Positions 9,138 to 17,505 of a stretch of DNA of 64,000 nt are shown in pieces. Position 1 is the stretch's first letter. Each line of letters starts with the position of its first letter. The stretch is from JBGTSJ01 sp041940305 (GTDB lineage Bacteria; Planctomycetota; Planctomycetia; Planctomycetales; Planctomycetaceae): assembly GCA_041940305.1 (NCBI GenBank), contig JBGTSJ010000002.1, positions 124,001 to 188,000 on the forward strand. Direction: 5' to 3'. The notes below the pieces were generated by a model. That model had not been told where the DNA came from. It ran no database searches and was given only the letters and a program-made list of their open reading frames with translations. The position numbers and the translations under genes were made by a program.

Positions 9138-10124
9138 CTACGGGAGCGGTGAATCTCCGGCGTAAAAAAATGGAAAGATGCGGTCGATCCCATGGAAGAA
9201 CAGGACCGACGTGGTCCACAGCCAGGCAACCGTGATGGCATGCGCCGCAGTTTTCGCGATCCCCCCGCCCCGCCGCGCCCAGGCTTCGATCCCGGGCGAC
9301 ACGAGCACAGCCGGGATCTGGATCAGGAAGAACAGCCCCTGCCAGCCGTTGAAGTCCGACGTCGCAATGTCGAACAGCACTTCGTGGATCAGCGCGCTCA
9401 CTGCAAACGTTGCGATGACGCCGCGCACCGGGTTCTGCTTTCCTCCGCTCGGGACGAACGCGTTGAGATAGAACCACCGCTGCGCTCGCCGGTTCCAGCG
9501 CATCCAGAACTCCGCCGGCGTGCGGGACATGGAGGGATAGCCCATGGGCGGCCCGTCCCCATAGCCCAGCAGCCGTTCGACGCCCCAGATGGCCTGTGAT
9601 CCCGCTTCCAATGCAACCAGCCACACCAGCACCTTGAAGCCATGATCGATTGCGAAGTGCGACTGCAGAAACGTGCTGTCCGCAGTGCCGGTCAGCGTGA
9701 CAAACGCCGCCGCAAAGACGGCCAAGCCGACGGCAATCCGGCTTAGCTCCGGACCCAGCGGCGGACTTTCGTGCAGCCGGTTGAGTTTGTCCCCGTAGAC
9801 CACCATCGAAATCGGGAACGGGACGAGATACGCCAGAAAGCCCTGGTACCCGCAGGGCACGGTCTGGCGCTTCCGCGTCTGCCGCCTGAAGTCGATCAGC
9901 CTCGCCAGCAGATCCGTGCAGAAGAGCGCCGCGATTGCGCGGACCATGATGAAGCCCGGCGGAATCCAGAACAGCGCCGACACAGCAACGGCCACGCCGG
10001 TCCACTGGGCGGCTGCGCCGGAAACGTCGGGCCGGCGCAGCACGGGAAAGAGCAGCAACGCCGCGGCGTGCGCCGTTGCCAACGCGAGCAGGAACCACGG
10101 GAGCCACTCAGGGATGTAACGCAT
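9138..10124 (-). CDS. MBOAT/wax-synthase-like membrane O-acyltransferase
   Basis: A 328-residue protein with about eight hydrophobic segments spread over its length. The signature region is 'SRTPAEFWMRWNRRAQRWFYLNAF' followed about 30 residues later by 'SALIHEVLFD'. This is the 'FW.RRWN...' plus buried-His arrangement of the wax synthase/MBOAT_2 group, where the His in 'HE' is the presumed catalytic residue. Such enzymes transfer an acyl chain from acyl-CoA or acyl carrier protein to an alcohol or other hydroxyl acceptor at the membrane. The acceptor cannot be told from sequence. The gene starts 49 bases after the stop of the upstream radical SAM gene, so the two probably form an operon and may work in one lipid or envelope pathway. 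Confidence 0.75.
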   Translation of the reverse strand: MRYIPEWLPWFLLALATAHAAALLLFPVLRRPDVSGAAAQWTGVAVAVSALFWIPPGFIMVRAIAALFCTDLLARLIDFRRQTRKRQTVPCGYQGFLAYLVPFPISMVVYGDKLNRLHESPPLGPELSRIAVGLAVFAAAFVTLTGTADSTFLQSHFAIDHGFKVLVWLVALEAGSQAIWGVERLLGYGDGPPMGYPSMSRTPAEFWMRWNRRAQRWFYLNAFVPSGGKQNPVRGVIATFAVSALIHEVLFDIATSDFNGWQGLFFLIQIPAVLVSPGIEAWARRGGGIAKTAAHAITVAWLWTTSVLFFHGIDRIFPFFYAGDSPLP

Positions 10125-10173
10125 GACCGATGCGAAACTGAGAACTCATTTTCCGAGTGGCAGTCCGCCGCGG

Positions 10174-11472
10174 CTAAGCGCCGATCTGATGCACTTCCGG
10201 GTCCGTCGCAGGCTTCTCCTCCAGACGCACCTCCCCCCGGCCGATCATCGCCGGGGCGGAGGCCCGCGAGTGGTCTCTGCCGCGGTATGTTCCGAAGTCC
10301 TGGAAGAACAGGCGCTTGGCCAGCCAGTAGGCCCAGCTTTTCTCCGGGATGGCGCTCGCCGGGTTGTATTGCGACGGGCGGACCTGCATGGCGGCGAGTT
10401 CGGACATGGCTGTGCCGCGCACGGTGCCGTCTTGGGCGCTGTGCTTTTCCACGAGATCCTGCAGCAGGTCGGGGCGCTCCAGGACGATGCAGCCGCGGGT
10501 GGTGTCGGCGGCGAGTTCGCGGAAGTCCTGCAGAAAGGGCGAATTGAACTTCTCCGACAGCGTGCGCGACTCGTCGTGAATCGAATCGGTCACGAACTGC
10601 ACGATGGGGCACGGCTCCACGCCTCCCCACGGATTGATGTGATGGCTGATCCCCGTGGCGGCCGGGCAGAGCGCCTGTCCCGCGTGGTCGTAGTAGGCGT
10701 CCACGAAGATGATCGGTTTCTTCACGCGCATGTCGACGACGAACCGGCGGATGCGGGCCTGGTCGTCGGGGGTGAGGCAGAGTTCCGGATGGGCGTCGGG
10801 TCCCATCGGCCGGTAGACGTGGAACCAGGTGTAGAAGACTCCCATCTCGATCAGCCGGTCGACCCACTTCTCGGTCACCAGGTCGTCGATGTTCGTTTTG
10901 CAGACGCTCGTGCAGACGCCGGTGAACACCTTGTTCTGCAGGCAGTTCTGGATCCCCTGCATGCTCTTGGAGTACACCTCCCGGCGTCCGCGCCGCTCGT
11001 CGCTGACGATCTCCGTCCCCTCGATCGAGATCAGCGGGGTCACGTTTCCCAGCCGCCGCAGTTCTTTCGCGACTTCATCGGTAATGAAGTGCCCGTTGGT
11101 GAAGACCTGGAAGTAGCACTCGGGATGTTCTCTCAGGATCTCCAGCAGGTTGGGGTGCATGAACGGCTCGCCGCCGACGATCCCGAAGAAGCGGTTGCCG
11201 TATCCTTTCGCCTCCTCGATCAGCCGGTGCATGGCGGCCGCGTCGATCGTCTGCTGCTTGGCCGCGACATCGACCCAGCAACCCTGGCAGCGGAGATTGC
11301 AGGAGTTGATGATCGAGACGTACAGAAACGGCGGCACCACTTCGCCGCGCTTCAGCCTCCGCTTGAACTTCATCACCGACAGCCCGCCGCGGACCCCCAT
11401 GTTCCACGCAAGCTTCCACAGCAGCCGCTTGTCGGTTTCGAGCAGAACGCGTTTGGCGAGTCGGACGTACAT
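10174..11472 (-). CDS. Radical SAM protein
   Basis: A 432-residue protein. The start is set at 'MYVRLAKRVLLETDKR' (11472); the in-frame extension to 11553 is encoded by a dispersed repeat (11479-11503) and is probably not translated. The SAM/[4Fe-4S] motif CxxxCxxC is at C58, C62 and C65 ('SCNLRCQGCW'), followed by 'GGEPFMHP' and 'FTNGHFITDE', which are typical radical SAM strands. The second half has several Cys residues ('CTSVCKTN', 'ALCPAATG', 'VEPCPIVQF'), consistent with an auxiliary cluster of SPASM/Twitch type ('INPWGGVEPCP' is characteristic). The substrate is unknown. It lies just upstream of the MBOAT-like acyltransferase gene on the same strand. Confidence 0.8.
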   Translation of the reverse strand: MYVRLAKRVLLETDKRLLWKLAWNMGVRGGLSVMKFKRRLKRGEVVPPFLYVSIINSCNLRCQGCWVDVAAKQQTIDAAAMHRLIEEAKGYGNRFFGIVGGEPFMHPNLLEILREHPECYFQVFTNGHFITDEVAKELRRLGNVTPLISIEGTEIVSDERRGRREVYSKSMQGIQNCLQNKVFTGVCTSVCKTNIDDLVTEKWVDRLIEMGVFYTWFHVYRPMGPDAHPELCLTPDDQARIRRFVVDMRVKKPIIFVDAYYDHAGQALCPAATGISHHINPWGGVEPCPIVQFVTDSIHDESRTLSEKFNSPFLQDFRELAADTTRGCIVLERPDLLQDLVEKHSAQDGTVRGTAMSELAAMQVRPSQYNPASAIPEKSWAYWLAKRLFFQDFGTYRGRDHSRASAPAMIGRGEVRLEEKPATDPEVHQIGA

Positions 11473-11478
11473 CAGCGA

Positions 11479-11503
11479 ACCACGGAATACACGGAAGTCA
11501 CGG
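11479..11503. repeat. Dispersed 'accacggaatacacggaag' repeat
   Basis: The sequence ACCACGGAATACACGGAAG followed by TCACGG belongs, from memory, to a simple imperfect repeat type (units of CACGGAA) scattered in many bacterial genomes, often next to genes. It sits directly before the start of the radical SAM gene and opens a false N-terminal extension in frame with it. Confidence 0.5.
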
Positions 11504-11747
11504 TCGAAACAAACCCTCGGCGCCCAGCGAAGCCGTAATGACGGATCATACAAACCGACTTCGGTACGCCGACGTGTCAGCGAGGTCTGGGCGCCTCACA
11601 GCGCCCTCCCCTCTCCCTGATCCGTCATCGGTGAGATCGGTGGATCAGACCGGCCGTCGAACCAACGTCGTAGTGGGCATTTTGGGTGCTCCGAGGATAC
11701 TCTAGGCGACTCGCACGGCAAAAGGGTGTCCGCTTTCAGGATTCAGA

Positions 11748-13037
11748 ATGCGCTGGCCCGTTCTTCTATTTCTGGCCGGTTTCTCATCGATCGCCGCCGC
11801 AGCCGACTGGCCGCATTGGCGCGGACCGGATCGGAACGACGTTGTCGCTGAACAGTCCGGCTGGACTGGTTCGGACTTGCCGCTGCGGGAAGCATGGCAG
11901 GTCAACGTCGGGGCCGGCGCATCCTCCCCGCTCATCGTCGGAGACCGCGTGTACGTCATGGGGTCGATCGATCGCCGCGAGTATCTGCACTGCCTGAGCC
12001 TCGACGGCGGCTCCACCATCTGGCAGGTGGACTACCCTGCCCCGACCTACGGCCGGCACGCGACCGGCGATCAGGGGATCTATCGCGGCATCTCCGCGAC
12101 GCCCGAGTTCGATCCCGACACGCAACGGCTCTATTCGCTTGGCATCGACGGCGATCTCCGCTGTTGGGACACCGCGGCGGATGGAGCACTCGTCTGGTCG
12201 CTGAATCTCTATGACGAGTACGGGGCCGGCATGCGGCCGGATGTCGGCGGACTGCGCAGCGGCGCCAGCCAGAGGGACTACGGATACACCACGTCACCCC
12301 TCGTGCAAGGCGACACGCTGGTCGTCGAAGTCGGCGACACGAATGCGGGGACGGTCAAGGGCTTCGATAAAGGGACGGGTCACGAACTGTGGACGTCCGA
12401 GTGCCGCGACGAGGCCGGACATAGCGGCGGCCTCGTGCCCCTCGACGTGGATGGCATCCCTTGTGCCGTCGTGCTTACGATGCGCCGTCTGCTGGTCGTG
12501 CGGCTGGACGAGGGACATGCCGGTGAAACGCTCGCCGAGCGCGACTGGACGACCGACTTCGCCAACAACATCCCTACGCCGGCCGTACAGGGGGACCGCA
12601 TCATCGTGACGACGTCGTACAACCAGTCCGCCATGTGCTGCCTGCGCGTCAGCCGCGCCGGCCTGGAGGAGCTGTGGAAAGTCGAGAACCCCTCCGGCGT
12701 GTGCAGTCCGGTCATTCACAAGGGGCACGTGTACTGGGCGTGGCGCGGAATTCACTGTGTGGATTTGGAGTCCGGCGAAGAGCGCTGGATGGGACCGAAG
12801 ATCGGCGAGCCGGGATCCTGCATCGTCACCGGCGACGACCGTCTCATCACGCTCGGCGACAGCGGCGACCTCATCCTCTCGGAGACGGCGGTTCGTTCGC
12901 CGCACGAATACACCGAACTCTCCCGCCGCGGCCGGCTGTTTCCCCGCGAATGCTGGCCGCACGTCGTCCTCGCCAACGGGCGGCTGCTCTGCAAAGACCG
13001 CGACGGCAACCTGAAGTGCTTCGCGATGACTCCATGA
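11748..13037 (+). CDS. Secreted PQQ-like beta-propeller protein
   Basis: A 429-residue protein with a signal peptide (hydrophobic 'WPVLLFLAGFSSIAAA', cleavage near residue 20). The mature part starts with 'DWPHWRGPDRNDV', the hallmark opening of planctomycete outer-membrane-assembly/PQQ-repeat proteins. Repeated blades of the type 'G..(L)W...(D)' follow: 'IDGDLRCWDTAADGALVW', 'VKGFDKGTGHELWTS', 'LESGEERWMGPK', 'GDSGDLILSE' and a closing 'DRDGNLKCF'. These predict a seven- or eight-bladed propeller in the periplasm. True PQQ dehydrogenase residues are not evident, so it is more likely a binding or scaffold propeller than an enzyme. It is followed by a GAAACCCGG hairpin shared with the convergent gene at 13093. 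Confidence 0.85.
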   Translation: MRWPVLLFLAGFSSIAAAADWPHWRGPDRNDVVAEQSGWTGSDLPLREAWQVNVGAGASSPLIVGDRVYVMGSIDRREYLHCLSLDGGSTIWQVDYPAPTYGRHATGDQGIYRGISATPEFDPDTQRLYSLGIDGDLRCWDTAADGALVWSLNLYDEYGAGMRPDVGGLRSGASQRDYGYTTSPLVQGDTLVVEVGDTNAGTVKGFDKGTGHELWTSECRDEAGHSGGLVPLDVDGIPCAVVLTMRRLLVVRLDEGHAGETLAERDWTTDFANNIPTPAVQGDRIIVTTSYNQSAMCCLRVSRAGLEELWKVENPSGVCSPVIHKGHVYWAWRGIHCVDLESGEERWMGPKIGEPGSCIVTGDDRLITLGDSGDLILSETAVRSPHEYTELSRRGRLFPRECWPHVVLANGRLLCKDRDGNLKCFAMTP

Positions 13038-13047
13038 CACGCGTCAT

Positions 13048-13080
13048 AGAAACCCGGTTTCTTGAAGAAACCAGGTTTCT
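13048..13080. terminator. GAAACCCGG hairpin between convergent genes
   Basis: A near-perfect palindrome: AGAAACCCGGTTTCT, a two- to three-base loop, then AGAAACCAGGTTTCT (one mismatch). It starts 10 bases after the stop at 13037 and lies 13 bases from the stop of the convergent gene at 13093, so it can end transcription from both sides. It is one of six related copies in the window. Confidence 0.65.
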
Positions 13081-13092
13081 GCCCCGTCTGCC

Positions 13093-14520
13093 TCATTCAG
13101 CGGTCGGCTCGATTACAACATCCCCCTCATAGCGCGTGCCGGCGTCGACCATTCTGCGGACATCTTCCGCATCCAGCGCCGCCAGCGGGCTGATCTCGAC
13201 CCTTGCCCCCTCGGCCACGTCGGCACCCGCCGCTCGCAGCCACTCGCGGTGGAGTGCCAACAGTCCTGCCCGCGAAGTCTCCGGCGAGTCTTTCCCTGTG
13301 TGATTCTTAACGGGCAGAAACTCGCGGGTGCGATCGGCCTCTACCACCAGCGTCGAGTTCGCCAGCGGCAGTGCGTCGAAGATGAACTGCTCGAACTTGA
13401 AGGCGTTCGGGGCGTCCGGCACTGACAAGCGACCGTCGTCGTCCAGGCAGGGCACTGCTTTATGAGCGGTGTGGAATGGCAGCGATCGGCCGCCCGCCGT
13501 CAGCCGTTCGAGAAACGCCCGGCTGAAGACGTGCATGGCCGTATTGCCGGCCCACAGCAGCAACTGTCCGTCCGGGGCCGTCGCCGCGGCGCGGTCCGCC
13601 GGGAGGTCGCTGTACTCGATGATCTCGGTTCGCCCGTCGATCGAGACTACGACCCCCATCCGCTCGGCGGCGGATTCCTTCGCCACGACCTTCGTGCTGA
13701 GTTCCGACCCGTGGGAAACGTGCCACCCCAGGAAGGCCGGATCGCAGAGGATCGCTCCGGGGTTGTCCACCTGGTGGTAGTACAGATGCTCGATGCCCCG
13801 CTCGCGCATGACGTCCAGCACGCCCGAACTCCTTAGCGCCCGCAAAATGCCGCCATGCCCGTCGGGTCCGGTGCTGATGCAGTTCGGGGCCGACATGAGA
13901 ATGCGGCCATCGGTGTCGCTGACCGCCGGCATCGACCCCTGGCGAAAGAAGTACACGTCATCGGCTGAGAGGCCGAACCGCTCGTGCTGTTCAAAGAACG
14001 ACACGGTTTCGACGTGCGTCGCGTCGCTCGTCATGATGAAGTACGGGATCGCGCTTCCTGCCTTCCGCGAGCGCGCCAACAACTGCTCGCAATGCAGTTG
14101 AAACAGCGACTTCCGCGACACCGGCCCGATGCGGAACATTCCCTTGGGCTGCGTGAACCCCAGCCGGGTCCCCTGCCCTCCCGCCACCAGGATGGCACCG
14201 ACGCGCCCCGTCCTCAGCAGTTCGTCGCCTCGTTCGCGCGCGTCCCGCCATTGCCGCTTCGATGCGTCGCAGGCTGGGAGTCGGATCAGTTGTTGTGGAG
14301 GCTCCGCACGTTCCGACCGGTCTGACGATGAGACGTTGCCTGAACCGGCTGCGTGTTCGCGCGCCTGTCGAGTCAGTTCGCGCACCAGCGGCAAGTCGAG
14401 GGACTCGATCTGATTCAGCAGCGAAAGCCGGTCCGGCTCGGACAGTTCGGACCACCAGCGCACGAGGTGCGACTGGCCGAACTCGGCGAGCCGCTCCAGA
14501 GTGGCGGGGGGAATGTCCAT
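13093..14520 (-). CDS. UDP-N-acetylglucosamine/UDP-glucose pyrophosphorylase family protein
   Basis: A 475-residue protein. The nucleotide-binding signature 'GAILVAGGQGTRLGFTQPKGMF' lies near residues 108-130 and matches the UDPGP (UTP-sugar-1-phosphate uridylyltransferase) family, where the Gly-rich loop and the Lys bind UTP. Further family marks are 'YFIMTSDATH', 'FFRQGSMPAV', 'PDGHGGILRAL', 'YHQVDNPGA', 'VVAKESAAERMGVVV' and 'NAFKFEQFIFDAL'. The set 'GNGG/GHGG...L', 'QVDN' and 'KFEQFIFD' points to the eukaryote-like UAP1 subgroup rather than GalU. Substrates are probably UTP and GlcNAc-1-phosphate or a related sugar phosphate, supplying envelope sugars. The start at 14520 has a better upstream AGG-rich site than the ATG at 14550. 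A Rieske gene lies just upstream. Confidence 0.85.
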   Translation of the reverse strand: MDIPPATLERLAEFGQSHLVRWWSELSEPDRLSLLNQIESLDLPLVRELTRQAREHAAGSGNVSSSDRSERAEPPQQLIRLPACDASKRQWRDARERGDELLRTGRVGAILVAGGQGTRLGFTQPKGMFRIGPVSRKSLFQLHCEQLLARSRKAGSAIPYFIMTSDATHVETVSFFEQHERFGLSADDVYFFRQGSMPAVSDTDGRILMSAPNCISTGPDGHGGILRALRSSGVLDVMRERGIEHLYYHQVDNPGAILCDPAFLGWHVSHGSELSTKVVAKESAAERMGVVVSIDGRTEIIEYSDLPADRAAATAPDGQLLLWAGNTAMHVFSRAFLERLTAGGRSLPFHTAHKAVPCLDDDGRLSVPDAPNAFKFEQFIFDALPLANSTLVVEADRTREFLPVKNHTGKDSPETSRAGLLALHREWLRAAGADVAEGARVEISPLAALDAEDVRRMVDAGTRYEGDVVIEPTAE

Positions 14521-14580
14521 CCTGGCGATGATCCTGGGACGGGCGTCCATCGTCCGTCAGTCGCGCGGGCCCGCATCCGC

Positions 14581-14889
14581 TCACACCACGACGTGCACCT
14601 CCGAGCCGCGAACCTCGACCGGGAACGTCCGCACGGGCTCGGTCGCCGGCATGCAAAGCGCCTTCCCCGTCTTCAGGTCGAAGCGGGCGCCATGCCGCGG
14701 GCATGTGATCGCGCACCCCTCGACCGGTCCGTTCGTCAGCGGCTGGCCGTCGTGCGTGCAGACATCCTCAATGCAATAAAAGTCGTCGCCGACCCGCAGC
14801 AGCAGCGCCGGCAGGTCGTCCACGATGATCGACTTGCGTCCGCCGTCGGGGAGTTCGTCGACGGACGCGACTTTCATGGTTTCAGGCAT
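14581..14889 (-). CDS. Rieske [2Fe-2S] ferredoxin-like protein
   Basis: A 102-residue single-domain protein. The two cluster-binding motifs are complete: 'CTHDGQPL' (C-x-H) and 'CPRHGARFD' (C-x-x-H), about 17 residues apart. Length and the final 'VRTFPVEVRGSEVHVVV' strand fit small soluble Rieske ferredoxins of the NirD/BphA3 type. Such proteins pass electrons to oxygenases or reductases; no partner oxygenase is visible nearby. No signal peptide is present, so it is cytoplasmic. The gene ends about 60 bases before the UDPGP-family gene, which may be co-transcribed. Confidence 0.88.
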   Translation of the reverse strand: MPETMKVASVDELPDGGRKSIIVDDLPALLLRVGDDFYCIEDVCTHDGQPLTNGPVEGCAITCPRHGARFDLKTGKALCMPATEPVRTFPVEVRGSEVHVVV

Positions 14890-15415
14890 TCAAGGAGGTG
14901 CTTCAGGAGTGGCACGGTTGTCAGCGCGACAGAGTACCAAAGCTGCCAACCTCGGCAAGGGGAGGCTCGCAGAGACGGCGTTCACGCCAGGTCAATGCGC
15001 CGTGAGGCGGGATCCGATATCCCGGTTCACCGGGCTTCCAGCATGCCTGGCTGAAGCCGCTGCAGCGAGAAGCCTCGTGAACGAGGCTGCCGGCGCACGA
15101 TCGGCACTCGAAAACCCGGCGTGAACGCCGGGCCTAAGACAGTGTGATTGTGATACCTCGGCTTCAGCACGAACAGGCGACGAGGTTCGGCCAACCTCTG
15201 TAGCCGGCCTCATTGAGGCCGGGCGAGCGGGTGACAGCTTGACGACCCGACTGGTTCGGACGGGGTCTGTGACCCCGTCTACAGGTTTTGACGGAGGTTC
15301 ACCCTGTCGTGGCGCAGTCGAACTCGACGGATTCGGGGTGGCGTTCAGGGAAGACGCCCCGAGGTTCGGCGACTTCGGCGACGGTACTCTGAAATCAAAG
15401 CCGATGCGTCCTGGG
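14890..15415. other. Hairpin-rich intergenic region
   Basis: No gene was recognised in this 526-base gap between the Rieske gene start and the end of the GNAT gene. It holds at least five distinct short palindromes (see the repeat entry at 15008-15279). The open frames crossing it encode low-complexity Arg/Pro/Ser sequence and lack ribosome binding sites. Confidence 0.6.
15008..15279. repeat. Cluster of short palindromes with unrelated stems
   Basis: Palindromes seen: 15008-15024 (CGGGAT...ATCCCG), overlapped by 15021-15034 (CCCGGT/ACCGGG); 15071-15088 (AGCCTCG-TGAA-CGAGGCT); 15115-15132 (CCCGGCG-TGAA-CGCCGGG); 15204-15222 (CCGGCCT/AGGCCGG, loop CATTG); 15259-15279 (GACGGGGTC-TGT-GACCCCGTC). 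Two share the same TGAA loop and 7-bp stem length although their stems differ. Confidence 0.6.
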
Positions 15416-15916
15416 TCAAAACGTCTCTTCGTCGTACACCCGAAACCCGCGCTTGAGATAATTCGGCAGCGCCGCCGGGTGGTCGTGATTGCAGGTGTGC
15501 ACCCATACCCGCCGTGTCCCGGGAATTGCCCACGCTCGTTCAATTGCCGCGCTCAGGAGCGATCCTCCCAGGCCACGGTCGGTGAATTCCGGCAGCAGTC
15601 CGAAGTACTGGATCTGCACGTTGCCGTCGGACTGCCGCTCCAGTTCAAAGTACCCGATCTCCGCGCCGTCCAGCGTGCCGATCCACGTTTCCAGTTCGTC
15701 CCGGTCGGCATAGGCGCTCCACTGGTCATCGGACCACGACAGCTTGTCCCGCCACGCCCAGGGACCGCCCACGTCCTGGTACATTCGCCGATTGACCGCG
15801 GGATCGGGAGGCAAGACCCGCCCGACGCTCATGCCTGCCTGAAGACGTCGCCCTTGGAGATTCTCCAGATCAAGCATCTCCAGGTACGTGACGGTGGTGG
15901 TCTGCAGCGGCTTCAA
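15416..15916 (-). CDS. GNAT family N-acetyltransferase
   Basis: A 166-residue protein of the GNAT fold. The C-terminal half shows the acetyl-CoA-binding segment 'FGLLPEFTDRGLGGSLL' and the following 'RVWVHTCNHDHPAALPNYLKRGF', which is characteristic of a GNAT subgroup acting on small molecules or amino acids. I place the start at a TTG (15916) because it overlaps the stop of the upstream gene as TTGA and is preceded by GAGGAAAT; the next in-frame ATG (15877) would remove the first strand. The overlap implies translational coupling with the membrane-protein gene at 15913-16431. The acceptor substrate is unknown. Confidence 0.75.
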   Translation of the reverse strand: MKPLQTTTVTYLEMLDLENLQGRRLQAGMSVGRVLPPDPAVNRRMYQDVGGPWAWRDKLSWSDDQWSAYADRDELETWIGTLDGAEIGYFELERQSDGNVQIQYFGLLPEFTDRGLGGSLLSAAIERAWAIPGTRRVWVHTCNHDHPAALPNYLKRGFRVYDEETF

Positions 15917-16431
15917 TGACGTGAGATTTCCTCGTCGGTGTGGGTCGGGGACCAGCCATAGATTTCGGTGCGAACTCCTCCTCGCTTCAGGATCTCGAGG
16001 ATTGGTTGTTTGTACTTTTTCCACGTCCTGTCTGAGAGCGGCAAGGCAAACTTCCTGCCCTCCACGACGAACGTGACCGTCGTCTGCCGTCGGTTGAAGC
16101 ACAGCCAAATCCCTCCGGGGATTCCCAGCAGTGCACACAGCCAGAACAGAGGACTCAGATACACCCGACCGGCATTCAGGCTTGCGATCAAGATTGCGCC
16201 AAGGCAAAGCGACCCGGCCGTTACCAGTAGTCCCGCCCAGATGCGCTCCGCACGCGTTTCACGCACGACGTCGACACGTGTGATTGCCGGGAGCGGGATG
16301 GCGCGCAGCGAATAGTCATATCCCGTGAGGGGGGCGCGACTGTGGCGATCTACCACGTGCAGCGCCGCTGCATCCAAGGCGACAGGCTGAGTGCCGTTGA
16401 ACTTTCCGATCGTGCGGTGAAACTGAATCAT
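15913..16431 (-). CDS. Membrane protein with two central helices, unknown function
   Basis: A 172-residue protein that I do not recognise. It starts at the ATG of 'MIQFHRTIGKFN'. Residues 1-65 are soluble with several basic residues ('YDYSLRAIPLPAITRVDVVRE' region), then two hydrophobic helices ('IWAGLLVTAGSLCLGAILIA' and 'PLFWLCALLGIPGGIWLCF'), then about 60 soluble residues with strands and Lys-rich helix. This soluble-TM-TM-soluble plan resembles small PH-like membrane proteins, but the match is weak. Its stop codon overlaps the TTG start of the GNAT gene, so the two are likely expressed together. Confidence 0.6.
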   Translation of the reverse strand: MIQFHRTIGKFNGTQPVALDAAALHVVDRHSRAPLTGYDYSLRAIPLPAITRVDVVRETRAERIWAGLLVTAGSLCLGAILIASLNAGRVYLSPLFWLCALLGIPGGIWLCFNRRQTTVTFVVEGRKFALPLSDRTWKKYKQPILEILKRGGVRTEIYGWSPTHTDEEISRH

Positions 16432-16483
16432 CGGCAACGTTCAGGTAGTCCTTCACTCCAGGAACCCGTGTCCATCAACGCAA

Positions 16484-16516
16484 AGAAACCCGGCCTCTGG
16501 GGAGAAGCCGGGCTTC
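16484..16516 (-). terminator. GAAACCCGG-type hairpin after the secreted-protein gene
   Basis: Arms AGAAACCCGGCCTCT and AGAAGCCGGGCTTC pair with two mismatches. The hairpin lies 31 bases after the stop (16548) of the minus-strand gene that it probably terminates. It is one of the six GAAACCCGG copies. Confidence 0.55.
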
Positions 16517-16547
16517 AAGGTCTGATTCACACTGGGTGGATCATCGA

Positions 16548-17246
16548 TCACGGCTCGTAGAGATCCCACCAGTACGAGCTGAAGCTGCCCGTGTCGTGCC
16601 ACGTCCAGTAGTTGCCGTACGCGTCTTCGGCATACAGGTCGAAGTGCGAGTAGCCCGGATCGTGCACGTGGAAGGAGAAGTACGCCCGCGGGAAGACAAC
16701 CCCGAGGTACACGCCGTCATAGTAGATGTCGACGTAGTTGTAGCTGTAGTTGTAGACCGTCAGGTCGCCAACCAGCCCGCGGGGAGCCTCATCGCTCTCG
16801 AGGGCCTTCGCCATCTCTTCGGCCCGCTCAGCGGCCTGCTTCTGGGCGTCGGCGAGTTCCTTCTTCGTCGCGTCGTCGGTGACGATCGCGGCGACCGCCT
16901 TGATCTCCGACTCGATCAGCCGCAGCTTGGCGAGCTGCACAGCCCGTTCGAGCAACTGGGCCGACGTGATCGACGCTTCCTTGCCGGACACCTGCTCCGC
17001 CACGGACAGCTCATGGGCCGCGTTGGCCAGGCCGACCGGATCCGCCGCCTGCATCGCCTGCTCAATGCGGGCGCCCAGTCCGGTGAGGGACTGGAACTGC
17101 AGGCCGAGAGCCGCGTTGAAGTCCACCGACGTGGCGGTCTCGCGTTTCTCGGGTTTGGACTCCATCTTGATTTCGCCGTCCGCGGCGAAACTCATCGTCG
17201 CCAGGCCGGCGACCAGCACTCCACTCAACCAGACAGGCCGCTTCAT
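16548..17246 (-). CDS. Secreted protein with helical domain and Tyr-rich C-terminal domain
   Basis: A 232-residue protein starting at 'MKRPVWLSGVLVAGLATMSFAAD', a clear signal peptide with cleavage after 'SFA'. GGAGAC lies upstream of this ATG at good spacing; an earlier start would add a polar leader in front of the signal. Residues about 35-150 are helical and rich in Ala, Glu and Gln ('ELADAQKQAAERAEEMAKAL'), like a coiled-coil stalk. The last 75 residues are rich in Tyr, Phe and Asp ('VYNYSYNYVDIYYDGVYLG') and look like a small beta-sandwich. I do not recognise the family. A periplasmic or surface location follows from the signal peptide. Confidence 0.7.
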   Translation of the reverse strand: MKRPVWLSGVLVAGLATMSFAADGEIKMESKPEKRETATSVDFNAALGLQFQSLTGLGARIEQAMQAADPVGLANAAHELSVAEQVSGKEASITSAQLLERAVQLAKLRLIESEIKAVAAIVTDDATKKELADAQKQAAERAEEMAKALESDEAPRGLVGDLTVYNYSYNYVDIYYDGVYLGVVFPRAYFSFHVHDPGYSHFDLYAEDAYGNYWTWHDTGSFSSYWWDLYEP

Positions 17247-17505
17247 AATGTGTCTCCTTCGGTTGGGCACAGCGATTTCCGACAGTGTCGCGCAGTACAC
17301 TTCGAATCGCCGCTTACACTACTGACAGACGGTAGGGGGTCGCAAGGGTTAAGGCGGATTCCGACACTTTCGCGGCAACAGCCTCGTCCGGTGGATGGTT
17401 AATCGCGTCCGCGCAAGGACTTTCGGGAATTGCGAAGATTCCGCAGCGCATCCCGCCTGCGTGCTGAACGCCGCTGTTCGCCGCCGGCCATCCGCACTTC
17501 AAAGG

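Noticed and set aside
10123..11538. Plus-strand open frame of about 471 codons
   Set aside because: It is antisense to the radical SAM gene with its intact CxxxCxxC motif.
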